A stretch of 64,000 nucleotides of DNA. It comes from Elymus sibiricus (taxonomy: Eukaryota > Streptophyta > Magnoliopsida > Poales > Poaceae). Each line of letters opens with the position of its first letter. Positions within the stretch are counted from its first letter, which is position 1. The notes beneath the pieces are model-generated. The model saw nothing but the letters and a program-made list of their open reading frames with translations, made no database searches and was not told the DNA's origin. Made by a program: the position numbers and the translations under genes. Positions 34,130 to 44,594 of this stretch are shown here, piece after piece. Location of the stretch: NCBI GenBank assembly GCA_039707655.1, contig CM077676.1, positions 452,699,379 to 452,763,378 of the forward strand. The letters run 5' to 3'.

Positions 34130-35532
34130 ATCAAGTTGGTGCCCGAGTATCAGCCACCTGGTGTCCAGGACTCCTATTGTTTCCTTACATGAGGCTTAAA
34201 CACTCTTACCACTTAGTACATAACACAAGAAATAGTAATTTATTGTGTTATGTACTAATTGGTAAATATGGTAAAGTGGTAAGAGTGACGAAGTGGCATC
34301 TTACCAATGGCGGGCACACTCTAGCGCCCGCCACTCATACTTGGGCAATCCGGCATGGTAAAAATGGCGCGCTCTGATTGGCCGATGCGACCCTACCACG
34401 GATCGCCATCCCGACCGTCCATTCTGGCCGTCCATTTTTCTCTTCCTCCCATCCATCTGCCTACCTAACCTCCTCCCCCCCCTCTCCCTCTCTCTCCCAA
34501 ACTCCCTCTGTCTCAAGAAATCTCTCTTTGTGCCCCGAGCTATGTTGGCAGGGAGCCGCGGCGGAATGGAGCTCGTTAACCACCGCCTCGCTCTCCTCCC
34601 TCCCGAACTCCCTCTCAGCGCCTTTAGATGCGGCGGCGTGGAGCTGCGGCGGCGGCGGTCTGTGTAGGAGAACGAATGGAGCACAGAAGGGGGTGGGGCG
34701 GCGGTTACAGCGCATGCGGCCGCGGATCCATCATGGCTGCGGCGGATGGAGGGAAGAAGGGCGTGAGGGGGCAAAACCAGCGAGCGCGTCGGCGGATTCA
34801 GCGGTCGCGCGGCGGGGGATCCACCACATGTGGCGGCGTTGAAAGCCAATATGTCGCGTGCTGGCATACCTGGCAGCTTCTTGAGCAGGGCCAGGGCTGC
34901 ACCATGGAGTGCCTCTGCTGCACCGCTGGGAGGTGCATCGTTTTTTTTACAAAAATTATATCAGTGGAGGGCAGGAAAAAAAGGACCACCACAAGTACGT
35001 TTCCGTGCCAGTGGCGGGTGAGTATTGACGCCCGCCATTGGCAGTGTGCGCTGTCAGTGGCGGGTGCTAGGTAAATCCCGCCACTAATTGGCCTTTACCA
35101 GTGGCGGGAGGGGCGCCCGCCACTGATGTCCTGTTAGCAGTGGCGGGAGGTCAATGGGGTGCGCCCCTGATATCCCAGCCCACCACTAATAGAGTTTTTG
35201 CGCCCGCCACTGCTAGGCATTCCTGCAATAGTGTTGGATCAATAACCAGAACTCGGGTCCTAGGGCGACTTAAGTGGAACAAATCACCATGCTCTTCAGC
35301 ACAGCCTCCCACCTATTGCCTTTAGTCATGTTATCATAATTATATCCTGGAGCACACTCCATCCACGCTTCACGTCTGAAGCCGACCATCTGGTCCTTCT
35401 CGCATCAAGTGGTATGCCATCAAGTCCATCACCATCATCTCATATACCATCTCATGTCATCTCATAAGCCATCTCAAGTATCCTGCATAACTACCACAGT
35501 GATCATCATCCTAGATAGATCACTGCCCAGCC
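34130..35532. repeat. Tandem array unit 8 (1403 bp), last unit
   Basis: The CACTA end is CAATAGTG at 35233, with one change. The LTR flank 35234-35532 continues without a break into the single-copy remainder of the LTR (GTCTAAGC), which shows where the original flank went. Confidence 0.9.
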
Positions 35533-37931
35533 GTCTAAGCATAGCGACACACGACAAGAATGTGGAGCCAACATGACGGAAATACAAGCATATACTAGGC
35601 ATGCTAGGATAACAGGTAAAGGCTACAACATAAGGCGACAAGGTTAGGCTAGGCAAAGGAATAGGTGACCACTATCGAACACATAACTGAATCGATACTC
35701 TAATGCATGACAGAGGGAGAAAGAATAGGTGATATCTGGAATGATCAAGGGGGTTCGCTTGCCTTGTTGCTCGACAGGCTAGAACTGCTCTTCGGTGGCG
35801 TGGTCGTACTCTACATCAACCTCGGGATCTACCGATAAGAAGCAATACTGGAAAAAGGAATGAAAAATAATAAATGACACGATATTACAATGTGCAACAC
35901 ATGAATGCATGGCATGGCATAATGGGGTGCTGATCTAAGATAATGCATTGCTATACAATTTAATTGAAGTGGGATTTGCCTTGGTAGCATTTCCCCCACT
36001 CCAAATATTATTTAGAAATTGTCCTATTAGTGTTTTATACCTAAACAATATTTTAATGGTGGTTATCATGCATGAAAATGGCATAGTTGGAAAGTACACA
36101 TTTTTTTATCATTTTTCGTATATGATTTATATTTTCCTGGTTTACGGTTGCATTGTTATGAATTTATGAAGTTTATTAGATTTTCCAGAATTTCTGGATT
36201 TAATTAAAAAGCTAGATAACTTTTGCTACCCATTGCCTCTCTAGCCATAGCCTATGACAGTGGGACCCAAGGGCTAGTCAACAGTCAATTTGACTGGTCA
36301 ACAGAGGGGTATGTGGCCCACATGTAATAGGCACATTAGTTAACTAACCAGATTAACTCCTAAATAAGTACAACTAGCTAATTGACCGTGTGTTGCAACT
36401 GGCTCAACATCGATTTTGTCCGACATATACCTTGCATCAATTTTGGTAACATTTAATTTGATGGGAGTATGGGTAGGGGAAGGCAAGGAAAGTTTTGATT
36501 TAGTTGAGATTTTGGTAAGATTGATTTGATTTGATTTGATTGAGTTAATGCAGGACATGGTTTTGGGAAAGTATCGGTTGGGGTTAAGGAAACTAAGGCA
36601 GAGGAGAACGTGGGAGGAAAAAACCGGGTGGGAGGTGGAGGCGACGGAATGAACTCCCCTTTAATAGTAGAGATTAGCCCTCACTAATTATATCCTAATT
36701 CCAAATTAAATGGGTCGGCCTCACTGGCAGTGGCACCAGCCGTGCCTCCCTGGCTGGGCACGCGGCGGCCATGGCCAGTACCAGGAGGCGAGCACAGGGA
36801 GGCAGTAGCGGGCGCGGGTGGCTATAGGGGCGAGGCAGGCACGGGCGGCTGCATGCGGTCATGGGTAAGGGCTTGAGCAGGAGCGTGGCGCGAAGCTCAG
36901 GCGCCCATGGCGAGCACGGGTGGCCGGCTACAGCATGGATCGAGGCCGGGTGAGGGGGTGAATCGGGGAAGAAGCTCACCCCGGTGATGATGGTGAGCTC
37001 GAGGAGGCGCGGGGTGATCTGGGGCGGCGAGAATTGGCGGCGGGCTGCGGCGACGTGCGCGGTGAAGACGGTGGCGATGGCGAGCATACGGGCCGTCCCG
37101 GCTCGATTCGGTACTCGGGGTAGATGAGGAAGGCAATGCGGATCTCCTGGACGGTTTCTCACGGCGCAGAGTCACGGCGCGGAGAGCACGCTGGCCACGG
37201 TGACGATGATGACCATGGCGGGGCAGTGAACTCGGGCGTCGGCTATGACGATGGCGAGTGGGAGGGCGAGTGAATGGGCTAGGGTTTGGTCTACGAGGTC
37301 GGGGCGAGGCCTGATCGTCTCCCAGGCGCCCTGTAGCGCCAGACGTCGACCATCCGACGACCATGGCGAGCGCGGATGCGCGACACGCACGCACAGTGTC
37401 TCTCTGTACAGAGGAGAAGGAGATAGGAGGTGGGTTGGGCTACTGTAGCAGTGGTCTTCTAAGTGCACAGTGCAACTTACTCTTAATCTTTCTGTGAATT
37501 TAATTCAGCTGCTGTTTTGAATTGTTTGAGGTATCAAACGAAGCTCAAATTAGTTGAAACTTTTTGTGTAGCTCCACAATACTAATACAAAGCCACATAT
37601 TAATTTCTACCATTTTTGGAATTGTACTGATTTTGTTTGGCTTTATTTGGTCCAAGTCAATAGGTTTAGGGTTTAATCTAAATGAGCGATTTGAGTTTCT
37701 TTTAAATCTTCAAAAATATTTGGTAATAACTACATAGCATGATGAGGTCCTGGCCAAGTCTTGGAGTTTAGAAAAATACTTGTGGGAATTTTGGAAAACA
37801 TTTTTGGGTTTGCCTTTTAAATAATTTTGAGAGTTGACTTAATTCCTAATTTTGATTTAATTTAGAATGAATATGATGACATGGCATGATTAACTAGGCT
37901 AATTAAATGATTATGGTTTGGGGATGTTACA
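35533..37931 (-). repeat. Long LTR, right portion
   Basis: These 2.4 kb continue the LTR split by the CACTA element. An AT-rich half is followed by a CpG-rich stretch at 36700-37400. On the minus strand that stretch follows a CTGTACAGAGAGACACTG sequence and contains several frames (36695-37162, 36897-37394, 37172-37468) without known domains. It could be the transcribed leader of the LTR. The end is TTTGGGGATGTTACA at 37931. Confidence 0.6.
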
Positions 37932-37936
37932 AATAT

Positions 37937-38640
37937 ACACCTATAACTCATCAGAGCAGAATGAATAATCTGGACATAAAGTAATCATTCATCACATAGC
38001 ATAAAAATTCACCGCAAGAATTACATCAGATGGATGACAATCATGTTAGGCAGCTCAGGTGATCTTGTTATTGAGGCATGGGAGAGAGGATGTTACATAG
38101 CTACTGGTACGAACCCGTAGTCCAGGGGTCAGACTACTCACGTTTCATCATGTGAGCAGCGGAGATCGATGTTGATGAAGAAGACGAAGGATTCCCCCTC
38201 CAATAGGGTGCCAGCGAAGGTTCTGTAAACGAGTTGCGCCTCAGATCGCGAAGTTGCGCCGGCGGAAAAATTGCACGATAATTAGGTTGTCGCTAAGGGG
38301 GTTTATGTCAGCATCTAGGAGGAAGAAGGGCATCGGAGGCAGCGTGGGGGGCCACGCGGGCATGCCACGCGGCCCCTGTGAGAGCCTGCGTGGGGCCCAT
38401 GTGGCTCCTCCCCGGCTTTCCTTCGCGAGGTGTCTTGTCCTCGGAAAGTTATACTTCGACGTATTTTTTATATATATTTCGGAGTCTAAAAAATCTTGAA
38501 AATAGAGACGCAAAAACATGCGACGGGCCTTTCTGGCACTTTATTAGTAGGTTGGTCCAAATAAACATAAAAGATTGCATGTTTCGAGAAGAAAATGACA
38601 TGAAAATTTCAAAAATTATAAATATGTTTATGACGTAACA
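37937..38640 (-). repeat. Gypsy 5' LTR, 5' portion
   Basis: After the AATAT duplication the Gypsy LTR resumes and ends, on the plus strand, ...TTATGACGTAACA at 38640. GACGTATTTTTTATATATATTTC (about 38459-38480) may hold the LTR TATA element. The 5 bp TGGCA after it should be its target duplication; the partner copy is outside the window. Confidence 0.7.
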
Positions 38641-39931
38641 TGGCACCGCACACGTCCAGCACCGGGAAAGCGCAAACGAGATCGATGACCTTCTAGGCGA
38701 CGCCCAAAGGGGGAGCGACGCTGGAACGATGTCGTCTCCCGACACAACACGGGGTCTTAGGCCTTCGCTCAAAGGACATGACCCGAGGGTGGAGGAAGAG
38801 GAAGAGCTCCACGACGACCCCAATGAGGAAAAGCGACGCCCGCGGGCGCCGTGTCGTTGGCACTGGCAGAGCCCGGTAGGATTTCGCCCAGATCAGACCA
38901 CGCCTACATCCCACGCAGTCGACGGCCATCGCCATCGGCCCGCAAAACCGTTATCCCTCACACTTACAGCATGGTGACAACGCCACCACCACGTAGGAGC
39001 CACCATCGTCGCCGCCACCAGACGCCGGCGAGCCAGATCCAACCGGAAGCCGGCCAGATCTGGCGTCCCACCGCCGCTACACAGCCGCAGAAGCCATCAA
39101 AGGCCGGCACGCCGTTGGCCCGCAAGGGGGCGACCACCAACTGAGCAGGAAGTGCGGGCCGCCACCCCGCCCCTACACGCCGGAGAGGACGCCGGGCCAA
39201 AGCCCACAGGACATGCCGACCGGCTGCCGACGCCGCAGCCGAATGGACCGACCCTGAAGCCGCCACCCGCCGGAGACACAGTCAGGGAAGCCGCCGGAAG
39301 ACTCCACGCCGCATAGCAGAAGGGGGTCGAGCCTCCCCCGCCATAGCTCTCGCCGTCAGATGAGAAGAAGACCCCGCCGTCGCCGTCCGCCGCGCGGGCT
39401 TAGCCCGGCAGTGTCATCCGGCGACGACGAAGGGATGGAGGGGTGGTGTTTGCGGCGTGACATAGGGTTCTGCCCATGTCGCTGGTGAGGCGACGCTTGG
39501 GACGGGGTCGAGGTATTCTTGTGTTCACAATAATTTTTCTGATCGGGATCAAATAATGCAGCAATGGAATGTAGCTGGATGGATGGGTGCACAGACAGAA
39601 TAAAGTTCCGGCACAGATCCGGTTCTCGTTGGATCTGGTGCTCGTTCCTTAATACTTCCAGATATTTTATAAAAAAAAAGCCGACACAGATCAGTGCGAA
39701 GCTAGCCGGCCTAGAGTCTGGAGATGGCCTAGCTGATCGCCGATCGGGTCGAATCTATACGGCCGGATGCATCCACGAGCTGGCGGGTGCATGGCACATT
39801 TGCACATATCTGCACCGAACAGATGAACGATCCAACTGCACTGCACGGCCATCAAAGCCCTGGACGTGGTACACTGCACCCTGCACGTACGGACAAGGCG
39901 CAAACCAATGGCCTCGGCGCCCCGTGTCCTT
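38641..39931. other. GC-rich unclassified repeat followed by A-rich tail
   Basis: The stretch 38641-39480 is strongly GC-rich with CGCCGCC-type codon-like repeats and frames on both strands (for example 38851-39144 plus and 38964-39266 minus) that show only Arg/Pro/Ala-rich sequence. It resembles dispersed GC-rich leader sequences common in wheat DNA that I associate with non-LTR retrotransposons. An A-run at 39670-39679 could be the tail of a retroposed copy, but I found no flanking duplication. From 39680 to 39931 no feature is seen. Confidence 0.35.
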
Positions 39932-39945
39932 GGGGTAGTGCGCGA

Positions 39946-40235
39946 ATCAATCTGAGGTTGGATGATTAGGAAGACAGTGGTATTCCCAGACCATCAGGGT
40001 TCAAATTTAGACTTGACATTGGTGCTCGCATTATTCCTGAATTTATTTCAGTCTTCCGGCGATTTTCAGTGGGAAGGGACTGCGAGGCGTCTGTGGTGAC
40101 TTCGTAAAATCTCAAGATGTTATGCCGGCTCAGTCTCTCGGAGGTGCTCATAAGGGTAGGGTGTGCGTTCATAGGGATGAGTATATGCTCGTGTATGTGA
40201 GTGACTTCGATTGTACTGTGTTAAAAGAAAATTAA
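39946..40235 (+). mobile_element. tRNA-derived SINE (Au-like), about 290 bp
   Basis: GGTTGGATGATTAGG and GGGTTCAAATTT (B-box-like, near 40008) lie near the 5' end. The body holds CTCAAGATGTTATGCCGGCTCAG and GGAGGTGCTCATAAGG, and the 3' end is A-rich (TTAAAAGAAAATTAA). A flanking duplication is visible: GGGGTAGTGCGCGA (39932-39945) and GGGGCAGTGCTCGA (40236-40249), with two mismatches. The family name Au is from memory of the body sequence. Confidence 0.7.
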
Positions 40236-40496
40236 GGGGCAGTGCTCGATCGACGGGGTGTGGTGCGGATTTGGACGGTTTACAAGAAATGGGAAGTTCC
40301 CGTTTCCTACATTTGCATCTTTATCCTTAGGCAGGTGTCACGGGAGCGGTTAGCGACTAATTGACAAGGATCTTCTGTCGGTGGACCCGTGGATGTGCAG
40401 ATAGAGCGAGATCAATGTCACGAATCAATGCAGAAATGATCTGGAAGGATGCCCCAGGAGTGGTAATCCTTTTCAGACAAGACATGCATGTAGGCG

Positions 40497-41309
40497 CAGT
40501 GGCGGAGCTAGCATTTGAGAACAGGGTGGTCCGCCCCTCAAAAAAAAATTGATAAAAATATGACATCTGGTTCTAACTAATTATCAATATCATATAGAAA
40601 TAAATCAATATGGTTTTACAAACACACTAAAATTCTCAATTAAGTCTAAGTTTTGCATAAAGAAGCCTCCATAGTACATAATACATGACCATAGTACATA
40701 CCTTGAGAAGTTCAAACAGACTATGTCTCTGACAAAATAATGCATGTGTTCGGTTCATCTACTAGATAGCATAGCACAGCAAAAAAACTAACCCTAAATC
40801 AGAAATTGATGAATCAGAAATTGGGTATTTGATACCTTAAATTGGGCCGACTTGCTGAGTTGCTGCCGCCGGACTAGGGCACTGGGGCACTGGACGGCCA
40901 CCGCCGGCTTTGCAGGGGCGTCACGCGGCCGGGGGCAGAGGCGCAGCCGCGCAGGCAGGGGCGCAGGGAAGGGGCGCCGGGCGCACGCAGCTCGCAGGGG
41001 GACGGGAAGGAGAGGCGGGATCCTCCTCGGGCTCCGGCCGGCGACCGGCGAGGGCGGCGAGCCGGCGATGGCTCTGCGAGGGCGTCGCTGCGTCGGGACG
41101 AGGCGGCTGGAGGGCTGGTTCTGCTCGATGCAGTCTCCTGGCTGGCTGGCTCGATGTGGACGAGGGCTGCGTTCGTCCTGGGTCAACAGGTAAGGGTTAT
41201 TGGGCCTTTTTTTTCTCTGGCCCAGTTAGAAATCTATAGGTCTATAAGCTGATCCAAAATCCCAGGGTGGGCCGCGGCCCACCCTGGCCACCCTGTAGCT
41301 CCGCCCCTG
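40497..41309. mobile_element. Small TIR DNA transposon with GC-rich interior, 813 bp
   Basis: The ends are CAGTGGCGGAGCTA and, inverted, CAGGGGCGGAGCTA. A 10 bp flank is repeated directly with one mismatch: CATGTAGGCG (40487-40496) and CATGTAGCCG (41310-41319). The length of the duplication suggests a Mutator-like element, while the end sequence is also used by hAT-like elements. There is no transposase. The interior from 40850 to 41190 is very GC-rich and the minus strand carries a 130-codon frame (40794-41186) ending in LIHQFLI, perhaps a captured gene piece. Confidence 0.75.
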
Positions 41310-41319
41310 CATGTAGCCG

Positions 41320-42146
41320 CAATTTATGGAGACGCATGCTGCTACGATCCGAGGTAGTCAAAAAGCGTGATTCAACGGGTTAGTTGGAAACACCTCCTTT
41401 TTGTACAAGGAAGATAAACACCCCCGGCCGTCATCCACCTCAAGTTGGGAACCTTTTTTTTTTTTGGCGAGAACTCGTATCGAAAACAAAATCAACGAAA
41501 TTTGGGTTTACAAGAATCGGACGTCTTTTTATCTATGGTCCATATCTTAAATATAAGCTTTTCTTAGAATGACGTCCTAACTAGTTAAATTTTAATGAAA
41601 AGATTACTATAAAATACAGGCTCATATATGCGTCTTTGCACCAAACATCGATTAGGCCATTAGTGCAGTGATTGTACCTGCAGTTCACGAGAGGTTAAAG
41701 CCACATATTTGACACCATAATCGTCTTACTAAGGTGGATAGTTCACTTTTTTTTTTTTGCGAGTGTAAGATGGATTATTCTCATGTGTTAAGGCACATCA
41801 ATTACGATGCGTCCGAGGTGAATTCGTCAATCCATAGTAGACAATACGTGAGTATGTGTGCGTGTGTGGTGGTCGTGTGTGTTTGACATATTGTACCTGG
41901 TGTTTCCAGCAAATAATCAGATTTGCTATTTCGAAAACGACTGAGATTTATTTTTCTAAGTCAACTAATATGCACACTAAGACCTAGGGTTGCAAAATGA
42001 ATTGTTTCCAGCTTTAGGAGAACATTTTTTAAAACTAAAGCAGCGTATAATTTTGAATTTGCACTTATGCAATCTATATTATTGAGTAAAGAATCAATGG
42101 TCGAAATCATGACTTCAACATAAGACTTTTTTTTGCTTTGGACTTC
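41320..42146. other. AT-rich spacer, nothing recognised
   Basis: T-runs (41455-41465 and 41750-41758) and a short GT-rich stretch (41850-41882) are the only marks. There is no open frame above 70 codons and no repeat structure. Confidence 0.5.
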
Positions 42147-42162
42147 GAAATTGGTGCTCTAA

Positions 42163-42882
42163 CAGAATAATATTCAGTTAACGTCATCGAATTGCCCCCG
42201 CTTCTTACGTGTTGTTTCCTCCTCCACAAGAAAAGACCCCAGGCTTTCCTCCTCCTCCCGTCGACGCAGCCGCCGGTCCGCCCCATCTCCGATGGCCTTT
42301 GGGCCGTGGAAGTGCGGAGGACCTCGGTCCCCCGTCGGCGGGAGGGACCCCGCTCTTGTTCTTGTTAGGTTCAGCGTCTTGGTCGGGGCTGTGTGGCGGC
42401 GGCGATGCCGGCCCTTGATAGGAATAATGTCTCCCATGTTCGATCCCCGTCACGATGGTGCGTCTAGTATTGTCGGGGGGGGGCGTGTGGAGGTGTGTCT
42501 CCGTCGGATCTCGCGGGATTCGGTCGGTGCTGGCCTTCGATGGATCTGTTTGGATCCGATCTTTGTTCGACATCGTTTGGGTGTTTAGAGGTTTGATCAT
42601 TCCGATCTACGACTCTCTTCATCGGCGATGGTTGCTGTTCTGGTGCGCTGGTCCTGTGGGGCATTAGCACGACGACTTCCCGACTGTCTACTAGAACAAG
42701 ATTTGCCCGGCTCCGGTGAGGGAGGGTCGATGACGGCGGCGCGCCTTCGGGTCGCTCCAGTGTTTGTAGCGTCGCTAGGTGGTCCACGGACCTGGTTGTA
42801 ATTTTTGTTAGCTCTCCTGTTCGTTTGCATTGCCATGATTGATTATGAATAGATCGGAAGTTTCTCCCGTAAGAAAAAAAAA
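42163..42882 (+). mobile_element. Retroposed sequence (5' truncated LINE or processed transcript), 720 bp
   Basis: The segment ends in TCTCCCGTAAGAAAAAAAAAA and is flanked by a 16 bp duplication with two mismatches: GAAATTGGTGCTCTAA (42147-42162) and GAAATTGCCGCTCTAA (42883-42898). The body is GC-rich with short frames on both strands (42205-42600 minus, 42292-42588 plus) but no reverse transcriptase or other known domain. A-tail and long duplication are the marks of target-primed insertion. The parent is not identified. Confidence 0.75.
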
Positions 42883-43160
42883 GAAATTGCCGCTCTAAAA
42901 AATATATATACTTCTACGGTTCTTTGTTTCGAACGGGCCTCAGACCACATGTTTACGAAAAAAAATAGCCATTTCCCGCCTTGCAATTAATAGTCTTTTT
43001 TCACTTTCAAGATAATCTCCCATAAAGATGCAAAGGTAGGAAACGCGAACTTCAAGATATCTCGAACTAATTCAAGACCTAATATGTTTGTTTGGCAGAT
43101 AAAGTTGCCGAGCTACTGCTATGTTTCGTCTTTTTTCCTCTTATGCAAATCGATGCCATG

Positions 43161-44576
43161 TGATGACCCACAAGTATAGGGGATCGTAACAGTCTTTGAG
43201 GGAAGTATTTCACCCAAATTTGTTGATTCGACACAAGGGGAGCCAAAGAATATTTATAAGCCTTGGCAGTTGAGTTGTCAATTCAACCACACCTAGAGAG
43301 TTAATTCTCTGCAGCAAAATATTTAGTAGCACAGTAGTTTGATAGTTTTGATAGCAGTGGTAACAGTAGCAATAGTAACGGTAACGATAACAGTAGCAGC
43401 TTCGTAGTGATTGTAACAAAAGCAGCAACAGTAGTAACTTAGCAAAGACCAATATGAGTAAAGCGTAGGCATTGGATCAGCGATGGATATTTGGGTGGAT
43501 GACATTCATCATGTAACAGTCACAACCTAGAGCGATACACAATAGCTCCAATTCATCAATTCAATGTAGGCATGTATTCCGTATATAGTCATACGTGCTT
43601 ATAGTAAGAAATTGCATGACATCTTCTGTCCTACCCTCCCGTGGCAGCGGGGTCCATAAGGAAATCTAAGGGATATTAAGGCCTCCTTTTAATAGAGAAC
43701 CGGAACAAAACATTAACACATAGTGAATATATGAACTCCTCAAACTACGGTCATCACCGGAGTGAATCCCAATTATTGTCACCATGGGGTCTGCGGATCA
43801 TAACACGTAATAGGTGCATACAACTTGCAAGATAGGATCTAAAACTCGCTTATATTCATGAAAACATAATAGGTTCAGATCTGAAATCATCGTACTCGGG
43901 CCCTAGTGAAAAGCATTAAGCATAGCAAAGTCATAGCAACATCAATCTCAGAACATAATGTATACTAGGGATCAAGCCCTAACAAATTGACTCGATTACA
44001 TGATAAATCTCATCCATCTCCATCACCGTCCAGCAAGCCTACGAAGGAATTACTCACTCCCGGTGGTGAGCATCATGGAATTGTTGATGGAGAAGGGTTG
44101 ATGATGACGATGGCGACGAGTCCCCCTCTTCGGAGCCCCGAACGGACTCCAGATCAGCCCTCCCAATGAAGAACAGGAGGTGGAGGCGGCTCCATATCGT
44201 AAAACGTGAAGAAACTTTCTCTCTGATTTTTTTCTCCATGAGACAAAACTTATAGAACCGGAGGTAGGGCAAACGGAGGCCTGAGGGGCCCACAAGCTCA
44301 GGTGGCGCGCCCTAGGGGGGCGCGCCACCTGATCTTATGGCTCTGTGGTGGCCCCCTCTAGTAGATCTTTTCGCCAATATTTTTTATATATTCCAGAAAA
44401 ATTCTCCGCAAATTTTCACCCCAATCCGAGAACTTTTATTTCTGCACAAAAATAACACCATGGTAGTTCTGCTGAAAACAGCGTCAGTCCGGGTTAGTTT
44501 CATTCAAATCATGCAAATTAGAGTCCAAAACAAGAGCAAAAGTGTTTGGAAAAATCGATACGTCGGAGACGTATCA
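43161..44576 (-). repeat. 3' LTR of the non-autonomous Gypsy element, 1416 bp
   Basis: The plus-strand edges are TGATGACCCACAAGTATAGG and ...GACGTATCA, giving TGAT/ATCA inverted ends. It contains an imperfect AGTAAC/AGTAGC simple repeat (43328-43440) and a palindrome at 44298-44332. No second LTR is in the window, so age cannot be estimated. Confidence 0.85.
44298..44332. repeat. 35 bp GC-rich palindrome in the Gypsy LTR
   Basis: TCAGGTGGCGCGCC is followed by a CTAGGGG centre and GGCGCGCCACCTGA, so 14 bp arms pair perfectly. A related sequence (GGCGCGCCCAGGGGGGCAGGCGC) is found in the internal spacer near 57062. Confidence 0.85.
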
Positions 44577-44594
44577 ACTTTCCCAAGCTTAACT
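44577..44594 (-). other. Polypurine tract of the non-autonomous Gypsy element
   Basis: On the minus strand GAGTTAAGCTTGGGAAAGT runs directly into the LTR start TGATACG. The form AAGCTTGGG(G/A) is shared with the Gypsy end at 11370. Confidence 0.65.

Larger units (their letters stand above)
24521..35532. repeat. Eight-unit tandem array, mean unit 1.38 kb, CACTA end plus LTR flank
   Basis: Units begin ATCAAGTTGG at 24521, 25919, 27250, 28631, 30018, 31384, 32782 and 34130, and the array stops at 35532. Each unit holds about 1.08 kb of the CACTA right part and about 300 bp of the LTR that flanked it (TTGGATCAATAACC to ...GATCACTGCCCAGCC). Because the unit includes host flank across the TTG target site, the array arose by duplication after insertion and not by repeated transposition. 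The left founder junction is ...AATAACC|ATCAAG and the right end is ...CCCAGCC|GTCTAAG, so only one or two bases (CC) were shared. Units differ from each other by substitutions and small indels. Confidence 0.93.
21279..37931 (-). mobile_element. Long LTR (about 4.3 kb, solo LTR or LARD-type) hosting the CACTA array
   Basis: The borders are TGTCGGGCC at 21279 and ...GGGATGTTACA at 37931, with AATAT on both outer sides (21274-21278 and 37932-37936). This is an LTR-type insertion with an exact 5 bp duplication. After removal of the CACTA array the element is about 4.3 kb, with no internal coding region and no second copy of the ends, so a solo LTR of a long-LTR family is the simplest reading. 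I place the strand as minus because TGTAACATCCC is a common plant LTR start. The family (Sukkula-like long LTRs come to mind) is not certain. Confidence 0.7.
18412..38640 (-). mobile_element. 5' part of a Gypsy-type element with a doubly nested LTR
   Basis: On the minus strand the element begins TGTTACGTCATAAAC at 38640. Its LTR ends GGGAGCCCAACA at 20484, so the termini form TGTT/AACA. The LTR is split at 21278 by a 4.3 kb LTR-like insertion with AATAT duplication (21274-21278 and 37932-37936). Without it the LTR is about 1.5 kb. Internal sequence runs from 20483 down to 18412, where another Gypsy element has inserted. Its 3' part lies outside the window, so completeness cannot be judged. 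Confidence 0.75.

Noticed and set aside
36695..37468. Overlapping minus frames of 98-165 codons
   Set aside because: They lie in a CpG-rich part of an LTR, have Arg/Pro/His-rich content and no domain. More likely an LTR leader.
38964..39266. Possible exon of a GC-rich host gene
   Set aside because: Frames exist on both strands with no splice sites that link them to a larger gene, and the sequence looks like a dispersed repeat.
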